DNA of 64,000 nucleotides, from contig CAWCZY010000010.1 of NCBI GenBank assembly GCA_963800215.1, positions 327,347 to 391,346 on the forward strand, read 5' to 3'. The position numbers were made by a program, and so were the translations under genes. This stretch comes from JAJPKK01 sp963800215. Its GTDB lineage: Bacteria; Pseudomonadota; Alphaproteobacteria; Rhizobiales; Xanthobacteraceae. A model generated the notes under the pieces. That model saw only the letters and a list, made by a program, of their open reading frames with translations, made no database searches and was not told the DNA's origin. Of the stretch, positions 54,633-63,610 are shown in pieces. Every line of letters starts with the position of its first letter. Position 1 is the first letter of the stretch.

Positions 54633-56017
54633 CCGATAGCCTGACCTCAGTTCCCTCCAATTGGAGCCGGACGTTGCCTGGCGTCGCGCCAGCAATTCTC
54701 TTGCTGATCGTCGCGGTTATGGTCGGACCGACACTGGGCCCGCCGTTCCGTCCTCTGTTCGTTGCGGGTTGCGGCGCGGCCGGATGGTATGCTTGGCGGA
54801 GCGGCCCCTACGCCCATGTCCAGGCCGCGCTATTTCTCTTTGCATTTGCCCCTTTGGCCCGTCGCATCGTCGACCTGTCTGCCGGCTACGATCCGACCGG
54901 GTTGATGCTGATCGGGCCGCTGTTGGCGATCGTCGTGCCCCTTCCGCAGTTGCGTCACTATTTCGAAGACAAGAACGCCATGCCTCCCGGCATGACACCC
55001 ATCCTCGTCACGGCCGGATGCGTCGCCTATGCTGCCGCGATTTCCTTGTTCCAGGGCGATTGGTTCAATGCCGCTTCCGGCACTTTGAAATGGCTTGCTC
55101 CGCTGGTTTATGCGTCGGCATTGTTGCAGTACGCAGATCGGGAGCATTTGGTCGAAGCGATGACTTCGACCTTCTTGGTCATTCTTCCAATTACCGGGCT
55201 CATCGGAATCTATCAATACATCGATCCTCCCGACTGGGACCGCTATTGGATGCAATTCGCCCCGATCTTGTCGGTCGGTCGACCCTTGCCGTATGAGGTG
55301 CGGGTTTTCAGCACAATGAATGGACCGGCGAGCTTCGCAACCTTCACCGCCACCGGGTTGTTGCTCGTGTGCTTTCTCCGCTCGCGCTGGTATTTGCCAT
55401 TGTCGGCCATTCCGGCCGCGCTCGCCTTTCTCCTGTCGCTTTATCGCACCGCCTGGCTTTCGCTGGCAGTCGGCGTGCTGTTCTGCCTGTTGTTTCGGTC
55501 CACGCGCAAGCGGGCCGCGGTCATCATGCTGGGCGCCCTCGGCGCCCTGGTCATCGCCGCTACAATGCCCCCGTTTGCGGACGTCGTCGGCGAACGATTG
55601 GCGACACTGGCCGAGGGCGCTGCGGATTCGAGCGCACAAGAACGACTGGAGGAGTACCTGGTGCTGTGGAACCAGCCTGACAGCTCCTTGTTCGGCGTCG
55701 GCTTTACGACAACGGACGTCGGCTCCGCCGGTACGGTCGCCGCCGACGGCATGATCATTTCATGCTGGCTCGCGATGGGCATCGTGATCGGGCTGTTCTG
55801 CCTGTCGGCACTGGTTTGGGTGTGTCTCAAAATGGTGGCGGCGGCTTGGCGCGGCAACCGGCGTGAGAACATCATCATTGGCGCGATTGGATGTGGTGGG
55901 TTGGTGCAGCTGCCGCTCGCCAATGTCACGTCCAGCGAACTCGGGTTCCTGTTCTGGACCTTTGCGGCGTTGGCGATGCACGCGCCGTCCGCCGCGGTGA
56001 AGACGGGTGTTCGGTGA
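54629..56017 (+). CDS. O-antigen ligase/Wzy-type polysaccharide polymerase
   Basis: An intact 462-residue integral membrane protein with about a dozen hydrophobic segments, starting with a TTG codon at 54629 (MTDSLTSVPSNWSRTLPGVA). It fits the WzyC/O-antigen ligase superfamily. A long periplasmic loop follows the central helices (IDPPDWDRYWMQFAPILSVG and VFSTMNGPASFATFTATG), then RTAWLSLAVGVLFCLLF. The second loop ends DSSLFGVGFTTTDVGSAG. It probably polymerises lipid-linked repeat units on the periplasmic side. It overlaps both neighbours (TTGA upstream, GTGA downstream). Confidence 0.85.
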   Translation: MTDSLTSVPSNWSRTLPGVAPAILLLIVAVMVGPTLGPPFRPLFVAGCGAAGWYAWRSGPYAHVQAALFLFAFAPLARRIVDLSAGYDPTGLMLIGPLLAIVVPLPQLRHYFEDKNAMPPGMTPILVTAGCVAYAAAISLFQGDWFNAASGTLKWLAPLVYASALLQYADREHLVEAMTSTFLVILPITGLIGIYQYIDPPDWDRYWMQFAPILSVGRPLPYEVRVFSTMNGPASFATFTATGLLLVCFLRSRWYLPLSAIPAALAFLLSLYRTAWLSLAVGVLFCLLFRSTRKRAAVIMLGALGALVIAATMPPFADVVGERLATLAEGAADSSAQERLEEYLVLWNQPDSSLFGVGFTTTDVGSAGTVAADGMIISCWLAMGIVIGLFCLSALVWVCLKMVAAAWRGNRRENIIIGAIGCGGLVQLPLANVTSSELGFLFWTFAALAMHAPSAAVKTGVR

Positions 56018-57710
56018 GGCGGCGTTCCACAGCACGCGGCTTGACGGCCTCACCGGGGTGGCTCTGGCTCACACGGCCATTCCGGCGCCACAACGAAGAT
56101 GGCCCAGCCGCGCCGATCACGGTCGATGCAACCGATCCGGGATCAATCGGGTTTTCAGATCAGCCCGCGGCGCGCAGCGGGGGTCTCCTGGTCGAGACGG
56201 CGACACGGCCATCGAGTCGTCGCCTTGCTGCGACCCTGATGACCGGTGCGCTGGTCAGCAAGATTCTGCGATTCGTACGCGAGATACTGATGGCGCAGGT
56301 CCTCGGTGCCTCCATGGCCGCTGATGGATTCAGAGCTGCGACAACGGCGGTGATGTTGCCCTTGGTGTTTTTCCAGGGCGAAAGCATTGCGGCGATCATG
56401 ATCCCGATGCAGCGGGAATCGCGAGTACACGGTGATGCCCCGCAGCAGCTGGCTGCCTTGACGATCGCGATCACGCTCGTCGCTGCCGCCCTGATGCTGG
56501 CGATCGAGATGCTCGGGCCATTGTTGGTCGATGCGATCGTAGGCGGTTTCGTGCGAGAGACCCGAGCCTTGACCTTGCAATTCGTGCGCATCATGGCACT
56601 CGCGATGCCAGCGGTGGCGATGTTGAACTGCTTTTCGGCAGGCGAGATTGCGATCGGACGATCGCGCGTTACGAATATACGCGCCAGCCTTCTCAACGTA
56701 TCCGTATTTTTCGGAATCAGCCTGGTGGTCTTGACCGGCTGGCTCGGCGCGTTGGCTTGGGCGTTCACAATCGCATTCAATGTGCTCGGCGCCGTCGTAT
56801 TGTGGGCCCTTTGGCGCGAAAGGCATCTGAGCCTCGCTGGCGTGATGCCGGCAACCGTCGTCGCGGCCGGGCTCGAGTTTGTGCGTCGCCTGCGGCCGCT
56901 GATCGCTCTCCCGACGGCTGAACAGGGGCATGTGTGGATCGAACGGGCTCTCGCGTCGCGGCTGGCTACCGGCTCCGTAGCTTCCCTCGATTACGCGCGT
57001 ACGCTGACGGAGAGTGGCCTGGTGCTCATCAGCCAACCGGTGGGAACCGCCATTCTGTCGAGCCATACGCAACAAACTGAGCGGGCCAGGATCGAATCGA
57101 TTTCCCGTCCCATTCTCGCATTCATGCTACCGGCGTCGGTGTTCCTGTTCATATTTGCGCCCGACGTGATCGGGCTCGTGTTCCATCGCGGCGCATTCGA
57201 CGAGACGGGGGTGCGGCTCACCAGCGGAGCCCTGCGAGGCATTTCGGTCGGCCTATGGGCCGCGACTTTGGGCTGGATTCTCTTGCGCATGCTCAACAGC
57301 ACCTACCGGAACACCGCGGTCGCGGTCATTCTCGTCGCATCGTATGCGGTGAAATCCTCGTCAATCTCGCGACCGCGGGCATTCAGGAGAGCAGTGGCGC
57401 CGGTACGCTGATTCTCGGGCAGGGCGAGGCGGCTCGCAGCTGCACCCTGCTGGCGGGCGTCGCCTTGGCATTGAGATGCGGCGGTAGATTGCTGTATCTC
57501 ATAGGTATCGCTCTTGTTCCGGCGGCGGCTTTGGCGGTGATTGGCTGGAAAATCGATGCGACGTTCAGCGGCCCGTACCAGCGACTGCTCTGCGGCGGAA
57601 TCGCCTGCGTAATTTGCATCGGATTGGCCGCGTCGTTTCTGATGCCGACGGAGGTCAAAGCTGCGTTGCGCAGAATTCGGATGGGATTTGGACGCGTGCG
57701 GAAGGCCTGA
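56014..57710 (+). CDS. MurJ/MVIN-family flippase, Wzx role (one frameshift)
   Basis: Fourteen-helix-type lipid flippase, here most likely moving EPS repeat units (Wzx role) rather than lipid II. The GTG at 56014 overlaps the polymerase stop. The conserved body starts LAATLMTGALVSKILRFVRE and has ILMAQVLGASMAADGFRAA. FFQGESIAAIMIPMQRE and DYARTLTESGLVLISQPVGT are typical of the family, and IGLVFHRGAFDETGVRLTSG matches late MurJ helices. One slip near 57355 moves the frame. The last helices read LYLIGIALVPAAALAVIGWK, and the end is RIRMGFGRVRKA. The first 60 residues look unstructured, so a later start is possible. Confidence 0.85.
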
Positions 57711-57711
57711 A

Positions 57712-58686
57712 ATGAGTCAATTGTCGCCACCATTCGCTCGCCAAAGCCGCCACCCGATGGTGTTCTCGAGGAGCATTGGAATGTCCATCTCTTCCCTGTT
57801 GGGCCCGCGGGGATGTTTGTTCACCTTTCACCGCGTGGCGCCGTCAGCGCTGTGGAAGACATCGCCGAACCGCGACTTCTATATCGACCTGGAGTTTTTC
57901 GATCGGCTTCTCACCTATCTGCGTCGAACCGGGTGGAAGTTTGTGACGATCGATGAGGCGCTGCGGCGGGCCGGTTGCGCCGTTTCCGAGGACAGGTACG
58001 TGAATTTTTCGGTCGACGACGGCTACCGTGATACTTACGAGCTGGTCGTACCGCTGTTTCGGCGCCACGGTGTCCCGATCACGTTATATGTCACCACAGG
58101 GATTCCCGATGGAACAATTCCGTTGTGGTGGGCCGGTCTGGAGGAAACCCTGCTTCGTCGAGATCGCGTGGTGGTCGATAATCATACGATCGACGTAGGG
58201 ACCGCCGCCGCCAAGCGGCGCGCCTATGGCCGGATCGAGCGAGCGTGGTCGGGGGCAACGAATGGCTATGAGGCCTTCTGCGCGCAGAACGACATCGACC
58301 CCGAGAGTTGCGCGACGATCCTCTCGTGGAAATTGGTTCCCACGGGTCGATGCATTCCCCGCCTCTCGGCCCTGCAGCGAAGTGACGCTCTCGCGGAACT
58401 CAGGGACGGTCGCGAGCGGCTCATGCAAATGATCGGTGTCGAAGCCCGCCACTTTGCGTTTCCTTATGGCCGCGCCGGCGATTGCGGTCCGCGCGATTTC
58501 GAACTCGCGCGTCGCGTGGGCTATTCCAGCGCTGCGACGACGCGCAAGGGCATCATCCGGCGGCGGCCGGACGCATTCCAATTGCCACGCAATACGCTGA
58601 ATGGCGGCCACCAAAACCTGGCATTGATCGAGTTGCACCTCAACGGATTTACCGGCGCGGCCGCGAGAGTTCTCGGTCGTGTCTGA
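57712..58686 (+). CDS. Polysaccharide deacetylase family protein
   Basis: An intact 324-residue protein, one base after the flippase stop, starting MSQLSPPFARQSRHPMVFSR. The NodB-type domain shows NFSVDDGYRDTYELVVPLFR with the catalytic/metal Asp pair and ITLYVTTGIPDGTIPLWWAG. The C-terminal RHFAFPYGRAGDCGPRDFEL is the usual substrate-groove motif. The metal-binding HxxxH that normally follows the first motif is not visible; this subgroup has a helical insert (ETLLRRDRVVVDNH) instead. Deacetylation of sugar residues in the EPS is the expected role, but activity is uncertain. Confidence 0.82.
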   Translation: MSQLSPPFARQSRHPMVFSRSIGMSISSLLGPRGCLFTFHRVAPSALWKTSPNRDFYIDLEFFDRLLTYLRRTGWKFVTIDEALRRAGCAVSEDRYVNFSVDDGYRDTYELVVPLFRRHGVPITLYVTTGIPDGTIPLWWAGLEETLLRRDRVVVDNHTIDVGTAAAKRRAYGRIERAWSGATNGYEAFCAQNDIDPESCATILSWKLVPTGRCIPRLSALQRSDALAELRDGRERLMQMIGVEARHFAFPYGRAGDCGPRDFELARRVGYSSAATTRKGIIRRRPDAFQLPRNTLNGGHQNLALIELHLNGFTGAAARVLGRV

Positions 58687-58784
58687 CAATTCGGGCCGTG
58701 CGGTCCGGCCTCGGGCTCGGGCCCGGTCTTCGGCGAGAAAAAATCGGGAAACCTGAAGTCGAGAGCTGTGCTGCGATTCTTCCC

Positions 58785-59795
58785 ATGGAGAGATGTGCTG
58801 TGACCAGGTGTCCTGTTTGCTCTTGCAAATCGACGCAGACAATTCATCGTTTTTCCCCTGAACAGGCGGCACAGCACTTTGTTCTCAGAGAAGCGAGCCC
58901 CAAACGCAATCGCGAGCTTGCGTCCTATATCGCAGGCCTGTGGGGCGGGGGGGATTGTGCGGTTCGGCAATGTGATCACTGCGGGTTCGGCTTCGCCGAC
59001 CCCTACGTATCCGGTGACGTAAAGTTCTACAACCTCGCGTTCGATCGCACGAGGTACCCGGGCGACAAATGGGAGTTTCGGCGCACACTCGCCGAACTGT
59101 CGTCCATGAGCTTTTGCGGCGCGCGCGTGCTGGAGGCGGGCTCCGGGGTCGGCCTTTTCCTGGACAAGATCGTCGATAAATACGTCCCGCGATCGGGCGT
59201 CGTCGCACTCGAGTTCAGCGATACCGCGATAAAGGTGCTGCATCAAAAAGGATATATCGCACTGCAGGAGGATTTACGAAACGCCGGCCTTGTCGGGCAT
59301 TTCGACGCCATCTTCATGTTTCAAGTTGTTGAGCATATGGATCGGCTCGACAGCCTCTTTGCCAATGTCTCACGGTTGCTGCGTGACCATGGCCTCCTGT
59401 TCATCGCGGTGCCGAACCCCCGGTTCATAGCGTTCAATGAACAATATGGCAGTCTGCTCGATATGCCGCCAAATCACATAGGTCGCTGGACGCCCGCGGC
59501 ATTTCAAATTCTCGGGACCCGGCACGGCCTTCAACTCGACCGGCACGAAATTGAACCCTTTTCGCTTGGTCCGTTTATAATACGAGATATCGCGAACTCC
59601 TACATTCGTCGCAGCCAGAGCGCGGGTACCTTTGAGAACTGGTCGCGGAGATATAGGCTATCGAAATACGGCAGGCTCATCGAAGGCGCGACTGCCGCAG
59701 TGGCAGCACCGTGTCGGATGAATGTTTGGCGCAGAGCAGCGAGCACACGCGATGTAGGCAACAGCCTATGGGCTAAATTTTCCAAGGCGGAGTAG
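58785..59795 (+). CDS. Class I SAM-dependent methyltransferase with zinc ribbon
   Basis: An intact protein (336 residues from ATG 58785; a GTG at 58800 is an alternative). The N-terminus has two CxxC pairs (TRCPVCSC and QCDHCGFGFADPYV), a zinc-ribbon that precedes many sugar and natural-product methyltransferases. The Rossmann domain has motif I VLEAGSGVGLFLDKIV and an acidic motif FQVVEHMDRLDSLF, then LLFIAVPNPRFIAFNEQYGS. The C-terminal part resembles Methyltransf_23 proteins. It probably methylates a sugar of the exopolysaccharide. It is the last forward gene of the cluster. Confidence 0.85.
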   Translation: MERCAVTRCPVCSCKSTQTIHRFSPEQAAQHFVLREASPKRNRELASYIAGLWGGGDCAVRQCDHCGFGFADPYVSGDVKFYNLAFDRTRYPGDKWEFRRTLAELSSMSFCGARVLEAGSGVGLFLDKIVDKYVPRSGVVALEFSDTAIKVLHQKGYIALQEDLRNAGLVGHFDAIFMFQVVEHMDRLDSLFANVSRLLRDHGLLFIAVPNPRFIAFNEQYGSLLDMPPNHIGRWTPAAFQILGTRHGLQLDRHEIEPFSLGPFIIRDIANSYIRRSQSAGTFENWSRRYRLSKYGRLIEGATAAVAAPCRMNVWRRAASTRDVGNSLWAKFSKAE

Positions 59796-60029
59796 TGCAT
59801 GCCTTCGCCCGCGCGCGACCTGGCCGAAGCAAAAGTCGAAGTGGTTGTTGTTGAGCCACAGCTTCGGCTTTGACCAATACGTTCGAACTCGACTTCGAGG
59901 CGACCCGATCGAGACCTCAAAGAGTTTGCAGGCGGGAGCTGACGGTGGCGACGGCTTCGTGCGTGGCGTGGTCAGGCGATATCGCTGTGGACTGAATGGG
60001 ACATTCGTGGAGTGGCGGATGTTCGGGCC

Positions 60030-60660
60030 TTAGTTGCGTGGGCGGGGTACCCGGAGCATATAGGTTTCGTTTCCGCCAAGACCCGTGATGGTGAAGTTGC
60101 CGCCATGGACCGGGACGGTCCGTCGCAAGCCATCCCAACCCCATAGCTCGGCGGTTTGCGCCCAGCTCGGCAGCATAACCTGCCACACGGTTGCGGGCTT
60201 GTCGGTCCAGCCCGGTAGGTTCTGCCAGACGAGCAACTGCCCGTCAGGACCGTCGAGGGTGTACGTTCCGGTGCCGAGTGGATCAAGCTGGATGAAGTTC
60301 ATGTCGCCTGCAAGTCGAAGCACCGTCTGAAGCACAGTGGCGCGCAGTTCGGGCGTCCAGGGGTTGTCCGTGTTCGCCATGGCATAGGCGGGTCCGTTGA
60401 CGCTTCCGGTGTCTGCGAGATTCCACGGGAAGGCGAGGACGGTTGCGGACGAACGCTTATCCTGGCGCACGACCCCGGCCTCATCCCAGAATGCCGTCAG
60501 GAACAAGCGTGCGGCGACCGTGGGGTCGGCCCAGGCGTCGAGCTTTGCGACGTTGAATTCGGTCGCATAGAAGTTGATATCGCGCCGCAAGCCCAATGCG
60601 GTCTTTACCCGGTCGAAGCATCCCTGCGCGGAGTAGTACCGGCCGCTGGTCAGAGGAAAA
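60030..60660 (-). pseudogene. C-terminal fragment of a glycoside hydrolase, 5'-truncated
   Basis: About 200 residues reading FYATEFNVAKLDAWADPTVA, SATVLAFPWNLADTGSVNG, LAGDMNFIQLDPLGTGTYTL and WGWDGLRRTVPVHGGNFTIT, ending LRVPRPRN. The layout (a late catalytic-strand EFN, then an all-beta C-terminal domain) resembles secreted GH39/PslG-like hydrolases of polysaccharide clusters. The frame stays open upstream (SGRYYSAQGCFDRVKTALGL) but runs straight into mosB on the other strand. No start codon or N-terminal catalytic barrel remains. The gene is therefore cut at about 60660-60676. Confidence 0.6.
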
Positions 60661-60676
60661 ACGGAAGGGATTCCCC

Positions 60677-61490
60677 ATGGCCAACACGACGGCGGAGCTC
60701 GAAGCGCTCCTCATGCAGCGATCGCTGACCGACGCGCAGCTTCTGGCGGCGGCGGACGCGGCGGCGGACTTCCGGATCCTGCCGGACGCGACAGTGATCA
60801 AGATCGGCGGACAGAGCGTCATCGACCGCGGCCGCGCGGCCGTCTACCCGCTCGTGGACGAGATCGTCGCCGCCCGCAAGGCCCACAAGCTGCTGATCGG
60901 CACCGGCGCCGGCACCCGGGCCCGGCACCTCTACTCGATCGCGGCTGGGCTCGGCCTGCCGGCGGGCGTGCTGTCGCAGCTCGGCGCCTCGGTCGCCAAT
61001 CAGAACGCCGTCGATGCTGGGGCAGCTCCTCGCGAAGCACGGCATCTCCGCGGTCGACGGCGCCGGGCTCTCGGCGGTGCCGCTCTACCTCGCGGAGGTG
61101 AACGCCGTCGTCTTCAGCGGCATGCCGCCCTACGGCCTGTGGACGCGCCCCGCCGCCGAGGGCGTCATCCCGCCCTACCGCACCGACGCCGGATGCTTCC
61201 TCGTCGCCGAGCAGTTCGGCTGCAAGGCGATGATCTACGTGAAGGACGAGGACGGCCTCTACACCGCGAACCCGAAGACCTCGAAGGACGCCATCTTCAT
61301 CCCGAAGATCTCGGTTGACGAGATGAAGGCGAAGGGGCTGCACAACTCGATCCTCGAGTTCCCGATGCTCGACCTGCTCAAGTCGGCCCGCCACGTCCGC
61401 CAGGTGCAGGTCGTGAATGGCCTCGTCCCCGGCAATCTGACCCGCGCGCTCGCCGGCGAGCACGTCGGCACCATCATCACCGCGAGCTGA
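60677..61490 (+). CDS. mosB: Molybdenum storage protein beta subunit MosB (one frameshift)
   Basis: Subunit of the hexameric molybdenum storage protein known from Azotobacter vinelandii, which packs polyoxomolybdate clusters using ATP. It belongs to the amino-acid/UMP-kinase fold. The ATG at 60677 gives MANTTAELEALLMQRSLTDA, very close to the A. vinelandii beta chain. ILPDATVIKIGGQSVIDRG is the phosphate-binding start, and LIGTGAGTRARHLYSIAAGL and RTDAGCFLVAEQFGCKAMIY follow. It ends NGLVPGNLTRALAGEHVGTI. A slip near 61013 falls after ASVANQNA, and the other frame resumes MLGQLLAKHGI. A GGAAGG sequence precedes the start. mosA follows 12 bases later. Confidence 0.92.
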
Positions 61491-61502
61491 GGAGCAACCG
61501 CC

Positions 61503-62339
61503 ATGGCCGACACCACCAACAACATCAAGCACGTCGCCTCGCCGCTGGCGCGCCAGACCCTGCTCGACAGCGACCTCACCCGTCCCGTCGCCGGCGAGCG
61601 GCCGATCCGCTCCTGCCCTGGCTGCAGGTCGTGAAGATCGGCGGCCGCTCCATCATGGATCGCGGGCGCGGACGCGATCCTGCCGATCGTGGACGAACTC
61701 CGGAAGCTCCTGCCCGAGCACCGCCTGCTCGATCCTGACCGGCGCCGGCATCCGCGCCCGCCATCTCTTCAGCGTCGGCCTCGACCTCGGCCTGCCGGTC
61801 GGGTCGCTCGCCCCGCTCGCCGCGAGCGAGGCCGGCCAGAACGGCCACATCCTCGCCTCGCTGCTCGCGCCGGAGGGCGTCTCCTACGTCGAGCACCCGA
61901 CCATCGCGAACCAGCTCGCGATCCACCTCACCGCGGCCCGCGCGGTCGTGGGGAGCGCCTTTCCGCCGTATCACCACCACGAGTTCCCGACCTCGCGCAT
62001 CCCGCACTCACCGGGCCGACACCGGCGCGTTCCTGCTCGCCGACGCGCTTGGCGCGGCCGGCCTCACGATCGTGGAGGACGTGGATGGGGTGTACACCAC
62101 CGATCCGAACGGGCCCCGGCGGCGAGCAGGCGCAGTTGCTCCGCGAGACGAGCGCCGCCGACCTTGCAAAGCTCCAGGGCACGCTGCCGTTCGACCGCGC
62201 GCTCCTGGAGGTCATGGCGACCGCGCGCCACATCGAGCGCGTGCAGGTCGTGAACGGGCTCGTGCCGGGCCGGCTCACCGCCGCGCTGCGCGGCGAGCAC
62301 GTCGGGACGATCATCCGCACCGGCGCGCGCTCGGCCTGA
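61503..62339 (+). CDS. mosA: Molybdenum storage protein alpha subunit MosA (frame-shifted)
   Basis: Partner of MosB in the same cage. The ATG at 61503 reads MADTTNNIKHVASPLARQTL, matching the start of the A. vinelandii alpha chain. Slips near 61605, 61665, 61735, 62010 and 62120 separate LLPWLQVVKIGGRSIMDRG, LTGAGIRARHLFSVGLDLGL and PVGSLAPLAASEAGQNGHIL. They also separate VGSAFPPYHHHEFPTSRIP, with the His-rich stretch near the cluster-binding site, from ADTGAFLLADALGAAGLTIV. It ends VGTIIRTGARSA. The two mos genes are slightly more GC-rich and more biased in codon use than the preceding EPS genes, which fits acquisition as a unit. Confidence 0.9.
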
Positions 62340-62910
62340 GCGCACTTCTCCCCGGTCGTGCCGATCTGGCCGGGGGCGGAGCAGTAGCTCCGCTGGCGAT
62401 CCCACGGGATTACGGTGACAGTTGATTGCAGCGCAGGATTACGATGACAGTGCATTCAATTCCAACGCGCCATCATTGTTGATCGAGATTGCCAACTGAA
62501 GCGCCGTCCGCGGAGCCAGCATAGCGGCTTGCAGCGGAAAATCGGCGGCGTTTGGCGCCGATAGCGGATTCCGAAGTGGCGCGCCACGGTCGATGAAGAT
62601 GGGCACTATTGGTTCGCCGTGGCGCTATGAAATGGAAGCCTTTGTCACGTCACTATAGTCGAAACTGCGACGGCCTACAATTCCACGCTACGCTTCATCA
62701 CCACGATAGTGGCTCGCGCGCGCAGTGGCGGTGCGCTCCCATCTGCGATCACGCGCCGGCCGGTTGTGATGGCGGAACTACCCCAATAAGTGATCCTATT
62801 TGCCGCGCTGAGGACTTTTTCTCCTATGGGCCACCGATGGGGGCGGCTGCACCCCTTCCGCGGACGGGCGCGAACGGATAGCGTCAGGCTGCGATCCGAA
62901 GGAGGAGGTG
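62340..62910. other. Intergenic region after mosA
   Basis: About 570 bases without a credible gene. It contains two near-identical 21-base direct repeats (separate entry). GTGGCGC-type short repeats lie around 62575 and 62620. AT-richer sequence follows 62640. Confidence 0.45.
62407..62456. repeat. Pair of 21-base direct repeats
   Basis: GGATTACGGTGACAGTTGATT (first copy, 62407-62427; 18 of 21 bases match the second copy at 62436-62456), spaced 29 bases start to start. Closely spaced terminal direct repeats of this kind occur at the ends of IS21-family elements, so this may be a solo IS end. No transposase is nearby. Confidence 0.55.
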
Positions 62911-63459
62911 ATGGGAACGGCGTTGAAGCGATGGCTTTCGAGGGGGCTCAGCATATTCGGGGGGCTGCTGCTGGCCGCATCTGCGGCTGGCGCTGGCAAA
63001 CAGACGACATCCCTGCAGGCTGAGTATATGATGAGCGTCTACGTACCTTTGGAAGCCCATGTTGTCGGCAACGGTCTCACAATCATCAACCATCCGGGCG
63101 GACGGATAGAAGGCCCCCGCATCAGCGGCAAAATTATCCCGCCGTCCGGCGACTGGCTGAGGAGGGCAGACGGTTTCGCTCGGCTGGATGTCCGTCTGAC
63201 TGTGCAAGCGGACGATAATGAAATCATATACATTTCGTATAATGGTGTATTTCAGTGCGAAAAAGAAGTCTTCGAAAGGTTCCTGAAAGGTGGATTGCTG
63301 CAAGCTAATGACTGCTACTTCATCACAGCAGCACCAACCTTTCAGACCAAATCAGAACGATATAGCTGGTTAAACAGCGTGCAAGCTGTGGGAAAAATGG
63401 TGGAGATCAAGGGAGGCGACGATGCCCACCTAACCTACGACATTTTTCTGATGAAATAG
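62911..63459 (+). CDS. Secreted DUF3237 family protein
   Basis: An intact 182-residue protein with a strong AAGGAGGAGG site before ATG 62911. A signal peptide (LSIFGGLLLAASAAGAG) precedes a DUF3237 beta-barrel. It reads MMSVYVPLEAHVVGNGLTII, GGRIEGPRISGKIIPPSGDW, and ADGFARLDVRLTVQADDNEI. It ends HLTYDIFLMK. DUF3237 proteins have no established reaction; export is unusual for the family, most of which are cytoplasmic. The lower GC and different codon use set it apart from mosAB. Confidence 0.8.
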   Translation: MGTALKRWLSRGLSIFGGLLLAASAAGAGKQTTSLQAEYMMSVYVPLEAHVVGNGLTIINHPGGRIEGPRISGKIIPPSGDWLRRADGFARLDVRLTVQADDNEIIYISYNGVFQCEKEVFERFLKGGLLQANDCYFITAAPTFQTKSERYSWLNSVQAVGKMVEIKGGDDAHLTYDIFLMK

Positions 63460-63610
63460 AAGGCGCCGTTCCCGCTAGGGTCAGTCTCGACAGAATTAGG
63501 TTGTCAGCGCCGCGTGCGCTTCTGCGTCCATCGCTCCCGAACCGGCGAGGTACGACATACGAAAAGCTAGCCCCTCGGACCATCCAGCGATGGCGGAGGG
63601 GTGCGGAGAA

